Shown here: positions 1 to 7,912 of the stretch, piece after piece | How positions within the stretch are numbered: the stretch's first letter is position 1 | Layout: each line of letters opens with the position of its first letter | Assembly: GCA_020687485.1 (NCBI GenBank) | Contig: JAJEQR010000009.1 | Span: 44,378-108,377, forward strand | DNA length: 64,000 nt | Source of the DNA: Hominifimenecus microfluidus | Lineage (GTDB): Bacteria > Bacillota > Clostridia > Lachnospirales > Lachnospiraceae | Reading direction: 5' to 3' | The notes under the pieces: model-generated | What the model was told of the DNA's origin: nothing | What the model saw: only the letters and a program-made list of their open reading frames with translations | Database searches by the model: none | Position numbers and translations under genes: made by a program

Positions 1-128
1 AAGTATCCTGCTACGATTCGAATGCGGAAGCGCTGGAAGACATTCTTGCTTTCCGAAAGCCGGGAGATACGATTCTCTTGAAGGGATCCAACAGCATGAA
101 GTTGAGTGAGATTGTAAAGGAGCTGTAG
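1..128 (+). CDS. murF: MurF C-terminal end (UDP-MurNAc-tripeptide--D-Ala-D-Ala ligase), cut by window edge
   Basis: An open frame enters from the left edge (reading from base 3) and stops at TAG 126-128. The visible 41 residues end in Lys-Pro-Gly-Asp-Thr-Ile-Leu-Leu-Lys-Gly-Ser-Asn-Ser-Met-Lys. This is the typical MurF tail with its conserved 'GD-x-hydrophobic-KGSxxM' block. MurF adds D-Ala-D-Ala to the UDP-MurNAc-tripeptide in the cytoplasm, the last soluble step of the peptidoglycan precursor. The dcw cluster later in this window has no murF, so this is probably the only copy. It lies 8 bases before priA, and the AAGGAG that should serve priA sits inside its last codons. Identification rests on the C-terminus only. 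Confidence 0.8.
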   Translation, partial: VSCYDSNAEALEDILAFRKPGDTILLKGSNSMKLSEIVKEL

Positions 129-136
129 ATTGCGTT

Positions 137-2104
137 TTGAAATATGCCAACATCATTGTAGATATTTCTCTGGAGAAGCTGGATAAGACATTTCAGTATC
201 TGGTGCCGGAGGAGTTGAATGAGACACTGCGGCCCGGTATGCAGGTTGTGATCCCTTTTGGCAACAGAAAAATCACCGGATATATTCTGGAACTGACGGA
301 TACGCCGGAGTTTGATCCGGCGCGCATGAAGCCGATCCTCAGCCTCTCGGAGAAAGCGGTTCCGATTGAGGCGCAGCTGATCGAACTGGCAGTCTGGATG
401 AAAGAGACTTATGGCTGTACGCTGAATCAGGCATTGAAGACGGTACTTCCTTCCCGGCGTCGGGTGAAGTCACGTGCGTCGAAGGAGGTACCGGCGGCGC
501 TGCAGAATATTTCACTGCAGCCTCCGAAGACACTGAATGAAGAGCAGCAGGCGGCTGTGAATGGGATTCTTTCGGTATATCCGCAGCCATCCCTTTTGTT
601 CGGTGTGACAGGAGGCGGCAAGACAGAAGTGTATATGGCGCTGATCGACGCGATGCGGGCGCAGGGGAAGCAGACGATTCTGTTGATTCCGGAGATTTCG
701 CTGACGTATCAGAACCTGCGCCGCTTCTATGAGCGCTTTGGCAATCGGGTGGCAGTGGTGAACTCCCGGCTTTCGGCCGGTGAGAAGTATGACAGCTACG
801 AGAACGCCAGGAGCGGGCGAATTGATATTATGATCGGCCCCCGATCGGCGTTGTTTACGCCTTTTACGAATCTTGGCATGATTATAGTGGACGAGGAGCA
901 TGAAAGCGCGTATAATAGTGAGACAAGCCCTCGTTACCGGGCGGTGGAGACAGCGATTACGAGAGGTCGTATGGCAGGTGCGGGGGTTGTCCTTGGCTCC
1001 GCCACACCATCACTCGAAAGCTACACGAAGGCATTGTCCGGAGAGTATGCCCTCTTTCGGATTACAAGCCGTGCCAGAGTCGGCAGTGTGCTGCCGGAGG
1101 TTAAGATCTGTGATTTGCGAAAAGAGTTGAGAGAAGGGAATAAAACCATCTTCAGCCGCATACTGGCGGAAGCAATTAAGGATCGCCTGGAGAAGAGGGA
1201 ACAGGTCATGCTCTTCCTGAACCGGAGAGGGTATGCCGGCTTTATTTCCTGTCGGAGTTGTGGCTATGTCTTTCGCTGTCCGCATTGCGATGTGTCGCTG
1301 ACTTCTCACAGGAATGGTCAGCTGGTGTGTCACTATTGCGGCCTCTCAGTTCCGATGCCGGATCGCTGCCCGTCATGCGGAAGTCCGTACATCGCGGGTT
1401 TCGGTCTTGGCACGCAGAAAGTCGAGACGATGGTGAAGAAGTATTTCCCGTCAGCTCGTACGCTTCGGATGGATATGGACAGCACTTCGAGAAAGGACAG
1501 TCACGGGAAGATTCTGTCTTCCTTCGCAAAGGGAGAGGCGGATATTCTGATTGGTACGCAGATGATTATCAAGGGGCATGATTTCCCGCGTGTGACACTG
1601 GTCGGGATTCTTGCGGCGGATCTTTCTCTGTACAGCGATGACTTCCGGGCGGGCGAGCGAACCTTTCAGCTGCTGACACAGGCGGCGGGGCGTGCCGGAC
1701 GCGCCGGAGCCGAAGGGCTTGTTGTGATTCAGACCTACAACCCGGAGAATTACGCGATCGAAACCGCCAGTCATCAGGATTATGAAGTTTTTTACGAGAA
1801 AGAGATGGCATATCGTCGTCTGCTTTCTTATCCGCCTGCCGGACAGATGTTGTCGGTCCTCATCACAGATCCGAAGGAGGAGACGGCGGTTCGGGAGGCA
1901 ATCCGGCTGGCGGACGGAGTCCGCGCACACTGGCCGGAATCCGGGATTCGGATGATCGGCCCATCGGCGGCAGGCATCAGCCGGATTCAGGATGTGTACC
2001 GTCAGCAGTTATTTATCAAGCATCCCTCACGGAAACTGCTGCTGCAGATCCGGGATTTTATGGAGCTGGAGAAGAAAACCGGTCTGCAGATCGATCTGTT
2101 GTAG
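137..2104 (+). CDS. priA: Primosomal replication-restart helicase PriA
   Basis: 655-residue superfamily-2 helicase that reloads the replisome at stalled forks. An N-terminal DNA-binding region (about 1-115) is followed by Walker A GVTGGGKT (156-163), the DEEH box (252-255) and LGSATPS. A zinc-binding insert with paired Cys-x2-Cys motifs (CRSC, CPHC, CHYC, CPSC; roughly 373-416) comes next. The C-terminal helicase motifs GTQMIIKGHDF and QAAGRAGR follow. Slightly shorter than the roughly 730 residues of E. coli PriA, as usual in Clostridia. Start is TTG at 137, the first codon giving the family N-terminus; AAGGAG at 117-122 lies a rather long 14 bases upstream. Follows murF closely and precedes def, a common Clostridia arrangement. 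Confidence 0.95.
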   Translation: MKYANIIVDISLEKLDKTFQYLVPEELNETLRPGMQVVIPFGNRKITGYILELTDTPEFDPARMKPILSLSEKAVPIEAQLIELAVWMKETYGCTLNQALKTVLPSRRRVKSRASKEVPAALQNISLQPPKTLNEEQQAAVNGILSVYPQPSLLFGVTGGGKTEVYMALIDAMRAQGKQTILLIPEISLTYQNLRRFYERFGNRVAVVNSRLSAGEKYDSYENARSGRIDIMIGPRSALFTPFTNLGMIIVDEEHESAYNSETSPRYRAVETAITRGRMAGAGVVLGSATPSLESYTKALSGEYALFRITSRARVGSVLPEVKICDLRKELREGNKTIFSRILAEAIKDRLEKREQVMLFLNRRGYAGFISCRSCGYVFRCPHCDVSLTSHRNGQLVCHYCGLSVPMPDRCPSCGSPYIAGFGLGTQKVETMVKKYFPSARTLRMDMDSTSRKDSHGKILSSFAKGEADILIGTQMIIKGHDFPRVTLVGILAADLSLYSDDFRAGERTFQLLTQAAGRAGRAGAEGLVVIQTYNPENYAIETASHQDYEVFYEKEMAYRRLLSYPPAGQMLSVLITDPKEETAVREAIRLADGVRAHWPESGIRMIGPSAAGISRIQDVYRQQLFIKHPSRKLLLQIRDFMELEKKTGLQIDLL

Positions 2105-2166
2105 ATCAGTGCCGTAAAATTGTTATATAAAGATATACGAGAATCAGAAGAAAAGAGGAGACAGAA

Positions 2167-2655
2167 ATGGCATTAAGAAACATTCGCACCATCGGCGATG
2201 AAATCCTCCGCAAGGAAGCAAAGTCGGTAAAAGCGATGACACCAAGAACAGAGAAGCTGATCGAAGATATGCTGGACACCATGTATGATGCGTATGGCGT
2301 AGGTCTGGCCGCACCGCAGGTCGGCATCCTGAAGCGCATCGTGGTTATCGATGTCAGCGAGAATCAGGATGAGCCTTACGTATTAATTAATCCGGAAATC
2401 ATCGAGACCAGCGGATCCCAGACTGGTTCGGAAGGCTGCCTCAGTGTTCCCGGTAAGCATGCGACCGTGACCCGCCCGGATTACGCAAAGGTAAGAGCGC
2501 AGGACGAGAACATGGAGTGGTTTGAGCTGGAGGGAGAGGGCCTTCTGGCAAGAGCGATCTGCCATGAATGTGACCATCTGGATGGCATCCTCTATGTGGA
2601 CAAGAAGGAAGGTCCTCTGTTGGACAACGAGGAACCGCAGGAAGAGGAGGAGTAA
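2167..2655 (+). CDS. def: Peptide deformylase
   Basis: 162-residue metalloenzyme that removes the formyl group from N-terminal methionine of new proteins. All three family motifs are present: GVGLAAPQVG (44-53), EGCLS (89-93, Cys metal ligand) and HECDH (133-137, two His ligands and the catalytic Glu). The acidic tail is typical of clostridial forms. An AGAGGAG ribosome site precedes ATG 2167. It lies 62 bases after priA and is likely co-transcribed. The fmt gene that often follows is absent here. Confidence 0.96.
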   Translation: MALRNIRTIGDEILRKEAKSVKAMTPRTEKLIEDMLDTMYDAYGVGLAAPQVGILKRIVVIDVSENQDEPYVLINPEIIETSGSQTGSEGCLSVPGKHATVTRPDYAKVRAQDENMEWFELEGEGLLARAICHECDHLDGILYVDKKEGPLLDNEEPQEEEE

Positions 2656-2718
2656 GGCATTTCCTTACCCTTCTCTCAAAAACAACTATAAAAACAATTT
2701 AAGTGTGAGGAAAGAAAA

Positions 2719-2892
2719 ATGTCATTTGTAATTACAAAAGAGTGTACGGATTGCGGAAACTGCCAGGACGTCTGTCCGCTGGGTGCAATTTTGGAGGGAT
2801 TTGGCCGCCGCGAGATTAATGCGGATTACTGCACTGAATGCGGCACCTGTTTTATTGTATGTGAAAATCACGCAATCAAGCCGGAGGACTAA
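2719..2892 (+). CDS. Small 2[4Fe-4S] ferredoxin
   Basis: 57-residue open frame from ATG 2719 to TAA 2890-2892, preceded by GTGAGGAAAG. It carries two Cys-x2-Cys-x2-Cys-x3-Cys cluster motifs: CTDCGNCQDVCP near residues 9-20, and CTECGTCFIVC near 40-50. This is the classic clostridial ferredoxin layout, so it is an electron carrier using two [4Fe-4S] clusters. It lies between def and a TetR regulator on the same strand, 29 bases before the latter. Partner enzymes cannot be told from context. Very few residues lie outside the cluster motifs. Confidence 0.9.
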   Translation: MSFVITKECTDCGNCQDVCPLGAILEGFGRREINADYCTECGTCFIVCENHAIKPED

Positions 2893-2921
2893 AGACTTGA
2901 AAGGGGAAGTGGAGGATGGAT

Positions 2922-3482
2922 ATGAACAAGGACAGCGTTCCGAAGAAGCTGGCTGCCAGCTTTCGGGAGCTGGTAAAAAAGTCCTCTGTAGAAAAGATCA
3001 CGATCAAGGAGATTACGGATGGTGCAGGGTTGATTCGGCCCACATTCTACCATCATTTTAAGGATAAGTATGATCTGATCGAATGGATCTGGTATCAGGA
3101 TGTGATTGAGCCGGCCCGTTTTTTCTGGGAGGCGGGAATGATCCCTGAAACAGAGAAACTGGTGTTTGCACAGATACTGAAGGAGAAGGAGTATTACACC
3201 AGGATTTTGAAGGTTGAAGGACAGAATTCTTTCAAGGAGATTGTGATCCATTCCCTGGAGGAAGTTCTTCTGGATTATATCTCGGAGAGTGCGAGCGGAA
3301 TCCCAGAAGAGATTGGAGTAACTCCCTCCCGGATCGCCGGTTATTACGCGAATTCGTTCTATTATATTCTGGACAGCTGGATTCGCAAGGGTATGTCATA
3401 CAGCGCACAGCAGATGGCGGATATTTACCATTATGTATCCACTCATTCCCTGGAAGATGTCATTCACCGGAAGGAAGTATAA
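2922..3482 (+). CDS. TetR/AcrR-family transcriptional regulator
   Basis: About 186 residues. The N-terminal helix-turn-helix (residues 5-55) has the TetR pattern ITIKEITDGAGLIRPTFYHHF-K-DKYDLI. The remaining helical domain resembles the C-terminal domain of the DhaS/TetR_C subfamily. ATG 2922 is chosen because GGAGG at 2911-2915 would touch the alternative ATG at 2916; the latter adds two residues and cannot be excluded. It follows the ferredoxin gene by 29 bases. A 24-base palindrome (3529-3552) downstream, before the MntP-like gene, is a possible operator. Ligand unknown. Confidence 0.85.
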   Translation: MNKDSVPKKLAASFRELVKKSSVEKITIKEITDGAGLIRPTFYHHFKDKYDLIEWIWYQDVIEPARFFWEAGMIPETEKLVFAQILKEKEYYTRILKVEGQNSFKEIVIHSLEEVLLDYISESASGIPEEIGVTPSRIAGYYANSFYYILDSWIRKGMSYSAQQMADIYHYVSTHSLEDVIHRKEV

Positions 3483-3522
3483 GAAGAAGGGCAGTCGCAT
3501 GTTCGTGCGGTTGCCCTTCTTC
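3483..3522 (+). terminator. Strong hairpin after the TetR gene
   Basis: An 11-base perfect stem (GAAGAAGGGCA 3483-3493 with TGCCCTTCTTC 3512-3522) and an inner CGCA/TGCG pair begin directly after the stop codon. There is no clear U run behind it, so termination is likely but not certain. Confidence 0.5.
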
Positions 3523-3528
3523 GATATA

Positions 3529-3552
3529 GCTACAAAACACACGATTTGTAGC
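3529..3552. promoter_or_regulatory. 24-base palindrome, possible operator
   Basis: GCTACAAA (3529-3536) and TTTGTAGC (3545-3552) form a perfect 8-base inverted repeat around an 8-base centre. Size and symmetry fit a TetR-family operator, and the nearest regulator gene is TetR-type. It could equally be an RNA hairpin. Confidence 0.3.
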
Positions 3553-3598
3553 CGCAATCGGATGCATGACGCAATTTTGTCATAATATTTTAACTTAT

Positions 3599-3636
3599 AA
3601 AAAGGACTGAATCTGTATCGATTCAGTTCTTTTTTG
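3599..3636 (+). terminator. Rho-independent terminator
   Basis: GGACTGAATC pairs with GATTCAGTTC across a 6-base loop, with an A run before and TTTTTT after the stem. The flanking A and T runs would allow use from both strands. It separates the ferredoxin/TetR group from the MntP-like gene. Confidence 0.75.
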
Positions 3637-3672
3637 TATGATAAAGTCAGGTCATGAAAGGGGGGATAGACA

Positions 3673-4224
3673 GTGAGAATGATCACGATGCTGATCCTTT
3701 CATTGGGAATCGGAATCTATGTATTCGGAATTTCACAGCAGATCGGCTATACACAGGAAGTTCTTCACTGGAAGAGGATTCTGTTTCTCGGCGTCAGTTT
3801 CGGACTGATGGAAATGCTGATGCTTCTGTTTGGCGTAGGATTATCCGTATGGATTCCGACGCAGCGATGGCTGCAGGAAGTTGTTATCATTGCTCTGATC
3901 CTGATTGGCGCGGATATGTTTCGCCGGGCTGTATGGGGAAAGGCACCGGAAGAGCGGCGTGAGGAACTGGTCAGCCTGCAGCGTCTGTTCGTGATCGCTC
4001 TGTCAGCGGAAATCAAGACGGTATTGATCGGTTTCTGTTTTGCCTGGGAGGGACGTAGCCCCTGGGTATATGCGCCGATGATCTGGGGCGTAAGCACAAT
4101 TGTGGCTGTCCTTGGATTTACGTACGGTTACCATATGGGATGCAGATTCTGGAAGGCATTAACCGGTATCGGAGGAATTTTCCTGATACTGGCATCCCTG
4201 GGCGTATATTTTCATTTGATTTAG
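3673..4224 (+). CDS. Six-segment membrane protein, MntP-like (putative Mn efflux)
   Basis: 183 residues with about six hydrophobic segments in two similar halves, separated by a charged cytoplasmic loop near residues 80-100 (GKAPEERREEL). Length and layout match the MntP/YebN manganese-exporter family, with a first helix reading LSLGIGIYVFGIS. The conserved Asp of the first MntP helix is not visible, so transport of manganese is an inference and a related LysE/CadD-like carrier is possible. Start GTG 3673 has AAAGGGGGG 7 bases upstream; ATG 3679 is an alternative. No manganese riboswitch-like structure is recognisable ahead of it. It lies 31 bases before the radical-SAM gene and is probably co-transcribed. 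Confidence 0.55.
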   Translation: MRMITMLILSLGIGIYVFGISQQIGYTQEVLHWKRILFLGVSFGLMEMLMLLFGVGLSVWIPTQRWLQEVVIIALILIGADMFRRAVWGKAPEERREELVSLQRLFVIALSAEIKTVLIGFCFAWEGRSPWVYAPMIWGVSTIVAVLGFTYGYHMGCRFWKALTGIGGIFLILASLGVYFHLI

Positions 4225-4255
4225 CATCTGATTGGAACAAAGGAGGAGAGAAAAA

Positions 4256-5707
4256 ATGACGGACTTTATGATGGATGTAAAACGGGGAGCAATGGGGATT
4301 GCCATTGATCAGATCCTGAAATATGTAGATAAAGACAGAGAGAAGAACCTGCTGAATATGGTGGATGTCACGCAGAAGATTGCGGGCAATATGTTCCTCC
4401 CGGAGAGCTACGACGGAGCCAGAGAGCTGATCCGCGAGAACGGCAAGTGGATGCAGTATGTGAACCGCCTTCTGGATGAGCTTCATCCGAATGTGCTGAA
4501 GATGACAGCGCTGAATCTGGGTTATCAGTCCGCGTATCTTGGTACAAAGACAATTCGCGAAAGCAGAGAAAAATATCAGTGTAATGTACCGTGGCTGATT
4601 CTGATGGATCCTACCAGCGCCTGCAATCTGCACTGCACCGGCTGCTGGGCGGCGGAGTACGGCCACAAGCTGAATCTGTCTTTTGAGGATCTGGACCGCA
4701 TTGTTACGCAGGGCAAAGAACTCGGTATTTATTTCTATATGTATACCGGCGGCGAACCTCTGGTGCGCAAGGCAGATCTGATTCGTCTCTGCGAGAAACA
4801 CAGGGAGTGTTACTTTGTGGCATTCACGAACGCCACACTGGTGGATGATGAATTCTGCAAAGATCTGGTACGTGTCGGAAACTTCAGTCTGACACTCAGT
4901 ATCGAAGGCTTTGAGGAAGCGAACGACGGCAGACGCGGTAAGGGCGCTTTCCAGAAGACGCTGGCGGCGATGGATCTGCTTCGTTCTTACGGTCTGCTCT
5001 TTGGAACATCCATTTGCTATACGAGAAATAATGTGGAAGTCGTTACTTCGGATGATTTCCTGGATCTGCTGGTAGAGCACGGCTGTCGTTACAGCTGGTA
5101 CTTCCACTATATGCCGGTCGGAAACGAAGCTTCTACGGAACTTCTTCCCACCGTGGAGCAGAGAAAATATATGTATCACCGAGTTCGTGAGATTCGAGCG
5201 AAAGAGGGCGGCAAGCCAATTTTTGTCATGGACTTCCAGAACGATGGTGAATACGTCGGCGGATGTATTGCCGGCGGCAGAAACTATATGCACATCAATG
5301 CAAACGGTGATGTGGAGCCCTGCGTATTTATCCACTATTCCGGGGCGAACATCAAGGAGAAGTCTCTGATTGAGTGCCTGCAGCAGCCGCTGTTCATGGC
5401 GTACCGGGAAGGTCAGCCGTTCAATGATAACCATCTGCGTCCCTGCCCGATGCTGGAGAATCCGGAGCTACTGGAAGCAATGGTAAGCTGGAGCGGCGCA
5501 CATTCGACAGATTTGCAGTCGCCGCAGACATCTGAAGATCTCTGCCATAAGTGCCGTCCCTACGCAGATGCATGGAAGCCGGTGGCAGAAGAGCTGTGGG
5601 AGAATGAGCCGCACAGCGAGGAATCCTACAAAAACTATATGGACCCGGAGAAGAAGGTTATTCCGAAGGAAGTCTTCCGAAAGGCGGACGGATATGCGGA
5701 AAAGTAA
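4256..5707 (+). CDS. Radical-SAM protein of unknown substrate (conserved Firmicutes family)
   Basis: 483 residues. The SAM-binding cluster motif is at Cys123-x3-Cys127-x2-Cys130 (SACNLHCTGC), followed by GGEP near 164. The C-terminal third carries additional cysteines (GGCIAGG, EPCVFIHYSG, RPCPM, CHKCRPYA) that resemble a SPASM-type auxiliary cluster domain. The N-terminal 110 residues are helical and family-specific. I recognise the family as widespread in anaerobic Firmicutes but know no assigned reaction. ATG 4256 is preferred over an upstream in-frame TTG 4232, because AGGAGG at 4241-4246 lies inside the TTG extension at ideal distance from the ATG. Follows the MntP-like gene by 31 bases. 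Confidence 0.88.
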   Translation: MTDFMMDVKRGAMGIAIDQILKYVDKDREKNLLNMVDVTQKIAGNMFLPESYDGARELIRENGKWMQYVNRLLDELHPNVLKMTALNLGYQSAYLGTKTIRESREKYQCNVPWLILMDPTSACNLHCTGCWAAEYGHKLNLSFEDLDRIVTQGKELGIYFYMYTGGEPLVRKADLIRLCEKHRECYFVAFTNATLVDDEFCKDLVRVGNFSLTLSIEGFEEANDGRRGKGAFQKTLAAMDLLRSYGLLFGTSICYTRNNVEVVTSDDFLDLLVEHGCRYSWYFHYMPVGNEASTELLPTVEQRKYMYHRVREIRAKEGGKPIFVMDFQNDGEYVGGCIAGGRNYMHINANGDVEPCVFIHYSGANIKEKSLIECLQQPLFMAYREGQPFNDNHLRPCPMLENPELLEAMVSWSGAHSTDLQSPQTSEDLCHKCRPYADAWKPVAEELWENEPHSEESYKNYMDPEKKVIPKEVFRKADGYAEK

Positions 5708-5790
5708 GTGCTGACTGAGACTGGAAGCTGGCATATGCGGGCAAAAAGTACGTAAAAGAACACATAAAGGAATTTATAAAAGAAGCAGTC

Positions 5791-6708
5791 TCAAGTTTCT
5801 TTTGAGAGGAATCCCGGAAGAAATTCGTCCAACAGAAGACCGCATTCCAGGACAAAATCCCGGAAGTTTTTCACCGCTGGTGTCATGTAGCGATCCTTCA
5901 CCCAGGCAATGTGAATCTCTCTGGCAGGAATTTGGTTGGTGATGGGAAGCGCCTTGATGTTATAGCCGGAAGCGTCCGCAGATTCCGGCATTAGTGCAAC
6001 GCCCAGGTTCGCGGCAACGGCTCCCAGAACGATGGAATCGTGCTTGGCTTCGAACGAGATCTCCGGCCAGATGCCGACTTCATGAAAGATATCATTGATA
6101 TAGGAACGAATCTGACAGCTGGGATCATAGGTGATGAAGCGCTCTTCCTTCAGCTCCGTCAGATCAATCTCGTCATGCGCAGCCAACGGATGATCGCCGC
6201 ATACCATCAGCACGGTGCGGTGACTTCCGATTTTTACGGAGGCAATCTCTTCGTTGTCGAAGGGGGTTGTGAAGGCAAGATCTGTGGATCCGGCGATCAG
6301 ATGCTCCTCGATATTCTGTGTGGTGGCCTGATCGAACTGGAAGCGCGTCTGAATCTTGCCCGTATTCCCGAAGAAACGGGAGATCAGAAAGGGAACAAAG
6401 CGGCTAAGAGAACTTAAGTAGCTCAGTGTGATCATACCGGTATCAGCACTGATAAAATCCTGTAGCCGTTCTTTTCCTTCTTCGAGAATATTCAGCGAGT
6501 GAGAGACATATTCCAGAAAGAAGGCGCCGCACTTCGTCAGTCGGACGTTGCGTCCCTGGCGGATGAAGAGTAGCACGCCAAGCTCCTTCTCAAGGTCATT
6601 GATCGAGTGGCTCAGGCTGGACTGTGTGATGTTCAGCATCTGAGAAGCTTTCGTATAATGCTCTAACTCAGCGATCGTTTTAAAATAATATAACTGCTGA
6701 AGATTCAT
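5791..6708 (-). CDS. LysR-family transcriptional regulator
   Basis: 305 residues. The N-terminal winged helix (1-60: LQQLYYFKTIAELEHYTKAS and ITQSSLSHSINDLEKELG) is followed by the LysR effector domain, resembling the CysL/GltC branch. GGAGGA sits directly against the upstream ATG at 6720, so the ATG at 6708, 12 bases downstream of the ribosome site, is the more likely start. It is transcribed away from aroD, the classic position for a LysR protein that controls its divergent neighbour. Effector unknown; a shikimate-pathway or quinate-type compound is a guess from context. Confidence 0.9.
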   Translation of the reverse strand: MNLQQLYYFKTIAELEHYTKASQMLNITQSSLSHSINDLEKELGVLLFIRQGRNVRLTKCGAFFLEYVSHSLNILEEGKERLQDFISADTGMITLSYLSSLSRFVPFLISRFFGNTGKIQTRFQFDQATTQNIEEHLIAGSTDLAFTTPFDNEEIASVKIGSHRTVLMVCGDHPLAAHDEIDLTELKEERFITYDPSCQIRSYINDIFHEVGIWPEISFEAKHDSIVLGAVAANLGVALMPESADASGYNIKALPITNQIPAREIHIAWVKDRYMTPAVKNFRDFVLECGLLLDEFLPGFLSKET

Positions 6709-6826
6709 GCTATGTATCATTCCTCCGAATGCATTCTGTTAAAAGCTACTTTCATTCTAACATTCTCTTCCAGGAAAAGCAACCTTCGCGGCCAAAAGCT
6801 GCAACATATTGGATGAAATAACGCTG

Positions 6827-6877
6827 ATTCATGAGAAAAATACATAGGAATGGTGAAATTTAACCAATTCATGGGAA
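6827..6877. promoter_or_regulatory. Direct repeat ATTCATGRGAA in the LysR/aroD intergenic region
   Basis: ATTCATGAGAA at 6827-6837 and ATTCATGGGAA at 6867-6877 differ at one base. Their starts are exactly 40 bases apart, about four helical turns. They lie in the 312-base gap between the divergent LysR and aroD genes. LysR tetramers commonly bind two sites on the same DNA face, so these are candidate operators. A TATAAA at 6931-6936 may be the aroD -10 box; its -35 is poor, as expected for an activated promoter. Nothing else was seen in this gap. Confidence 0.4.
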
Positions 6878-7020
6878 CTAGACACATATTTACTGAAAGA
6901 ATTGCATTAGATTTTTCATAAAAGTTCTGGTATAAATAGAGTATCAGAAAAAAGCACACGGACTTCTGAAACGCGCGCAGAGCAGCAGACCGTATCTTCA
7001 TCGAAATAAGGAGAAGCGAA

Positions 7021-7788
7021 ATGAGACTGGAAAGCAAAGTAAAACTGAACGTAAGAGGTAAAGTGTTCGGCGGCGAGAAAAATCTGGCATGCATCCCCAT
7101 GATCCCGGCAACGAGAGAGGCTCTGATTGAGGAGACGAAGATGGTGGTGGAATTAAAGCCTGATGTTATTGAATGGCGTGTAGATTACTTTGAAAAAGCG
7201 GCGGACGCAGAGTATGTGAAGGAGTCCCTCGAGGCGATTGCTCCTTATGTGGAAGAGATTCCCGTAATCTTCACTTTCCGTCATGCCTGTGAGGGCGGAG
7301 CGAAAGAATATCCGCAGGATGTTCGTCTGGCAACGATTAAGGCAGCACTTTCCACTGGTCATGCCGATATCGTGGATATTGAGGCATGCAACGACAAAGA
7401 ATTCATTGAAGCGGTAAAGGCTGCTGTAAAGGAAGCCGGTTCCCGCCTGATTCTTTCCTTCCATAACTTCAAAGAGACGCCTTCCGAGGAGTTTATCTAT
7501 GAGAAGCTGAAGGAGGAGCGGGATCTCGGCGCTGACATCCCGAAGCTGGCAGTAATGCCCCAGAACTTTAACGATGTACTGACACTGATGCGTGCCACTT
7601 ATCGCGCGCGCACGGAAGCTGTGGATCTACCCCTGATTACGATGTCCATGGGCGAGATTGGCAAGATTTCCCGTGTCATCGGTGACCTGTACGGTTCCGA
7701 TATGAGCTTTGTAGTTGGCAAGGCGGCAAGTGCTCCCGGTCAGATTCCGGTTGCTGTTGTAAATGAGTTGTGGAAACTGCTGGCATAA
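7021..7788 (+). CDS. aroD: Type I 3-dehydroquinate dehydratase
   Basis: 255-residue class I enzyme that dehydrates 3-dehydroquinate to 3-dehydroshikimate through a Lys Schiff base. Key elements are EWRVD (51-55), FTFR, the catalytic His148 in LSFHNF, Schiff-base Lys175 in KLAVMP, SMGEIGKISR and the APGQ loop near the end. The start ATG 7021 has AAGGAGAAG upstream. It stands alone rather than in an aro operon and is divergent from a LysR gene. It could therefore serve a catabolic or conditionally used route (quinate/shikimate-type compounds) instead of, or in addition to, aromatic amino acid synthesis. The downstream PucR gene is convergent. Confidence 0.95.
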   Translation: MRLESKVKLNVRGKVFGGEKNLACIPMIPATREALIEETKMVVELKPDVIEWRVDYFEKAADAEYVKESLEAIAPYVEEIPVIFTFRHACEGGAKEYPQDVRLATIKAALSTGHADIVDIEACNDKEFIEAVKAAVKEAGSRLILSFHNFKETPSEEFIYEKLKEERDLGADIPKLAVMPQNFNDVLTLMRATYRARTEAVDLPLITMSMGEIGKISRVIGDLYGSDMSFVVGKAASAPGQIPVAVVNELWKLLA

Positions 7789-7872
7789 GATTAAGATAAA
7801 AGAATGCGGCAATCATAAATCGTAGAATAATGCAATGATACCTTTCAGGCTTAGAAGCCATAATATCCTTTC

Positions 7873-7909
7873 GCCGGGGAAGCAATTCCCCGGCCTTTCT
7901 CTTTCTCTG
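7873..7909 (+). terminator. Terminator after aroD
   Basis: GCCGGGGAA (7873-7881) pairs perfectly with TTCCCCGGC (7886-7894) over a GCAA tetraloop, followed by a pyrimidine-rich CTTTCTCTTTCTC tail. It ends the aroD transcript just before the convergent PucR gene. Confidence 0.75.
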
Positions 7910-7912
7910 ATC

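Noticed and set aside
3523..3672. Manganese (yybP-ykoY) riboswitch before the MntP-like gene
   Set aside because: No matching conserved loops; the region holds only a simple palindrome and a terminator.
4118..5434. A 438-codon open frame on the minus strand
   Set aside because: Antisense shadow of the radical-SAM gene; no family features.
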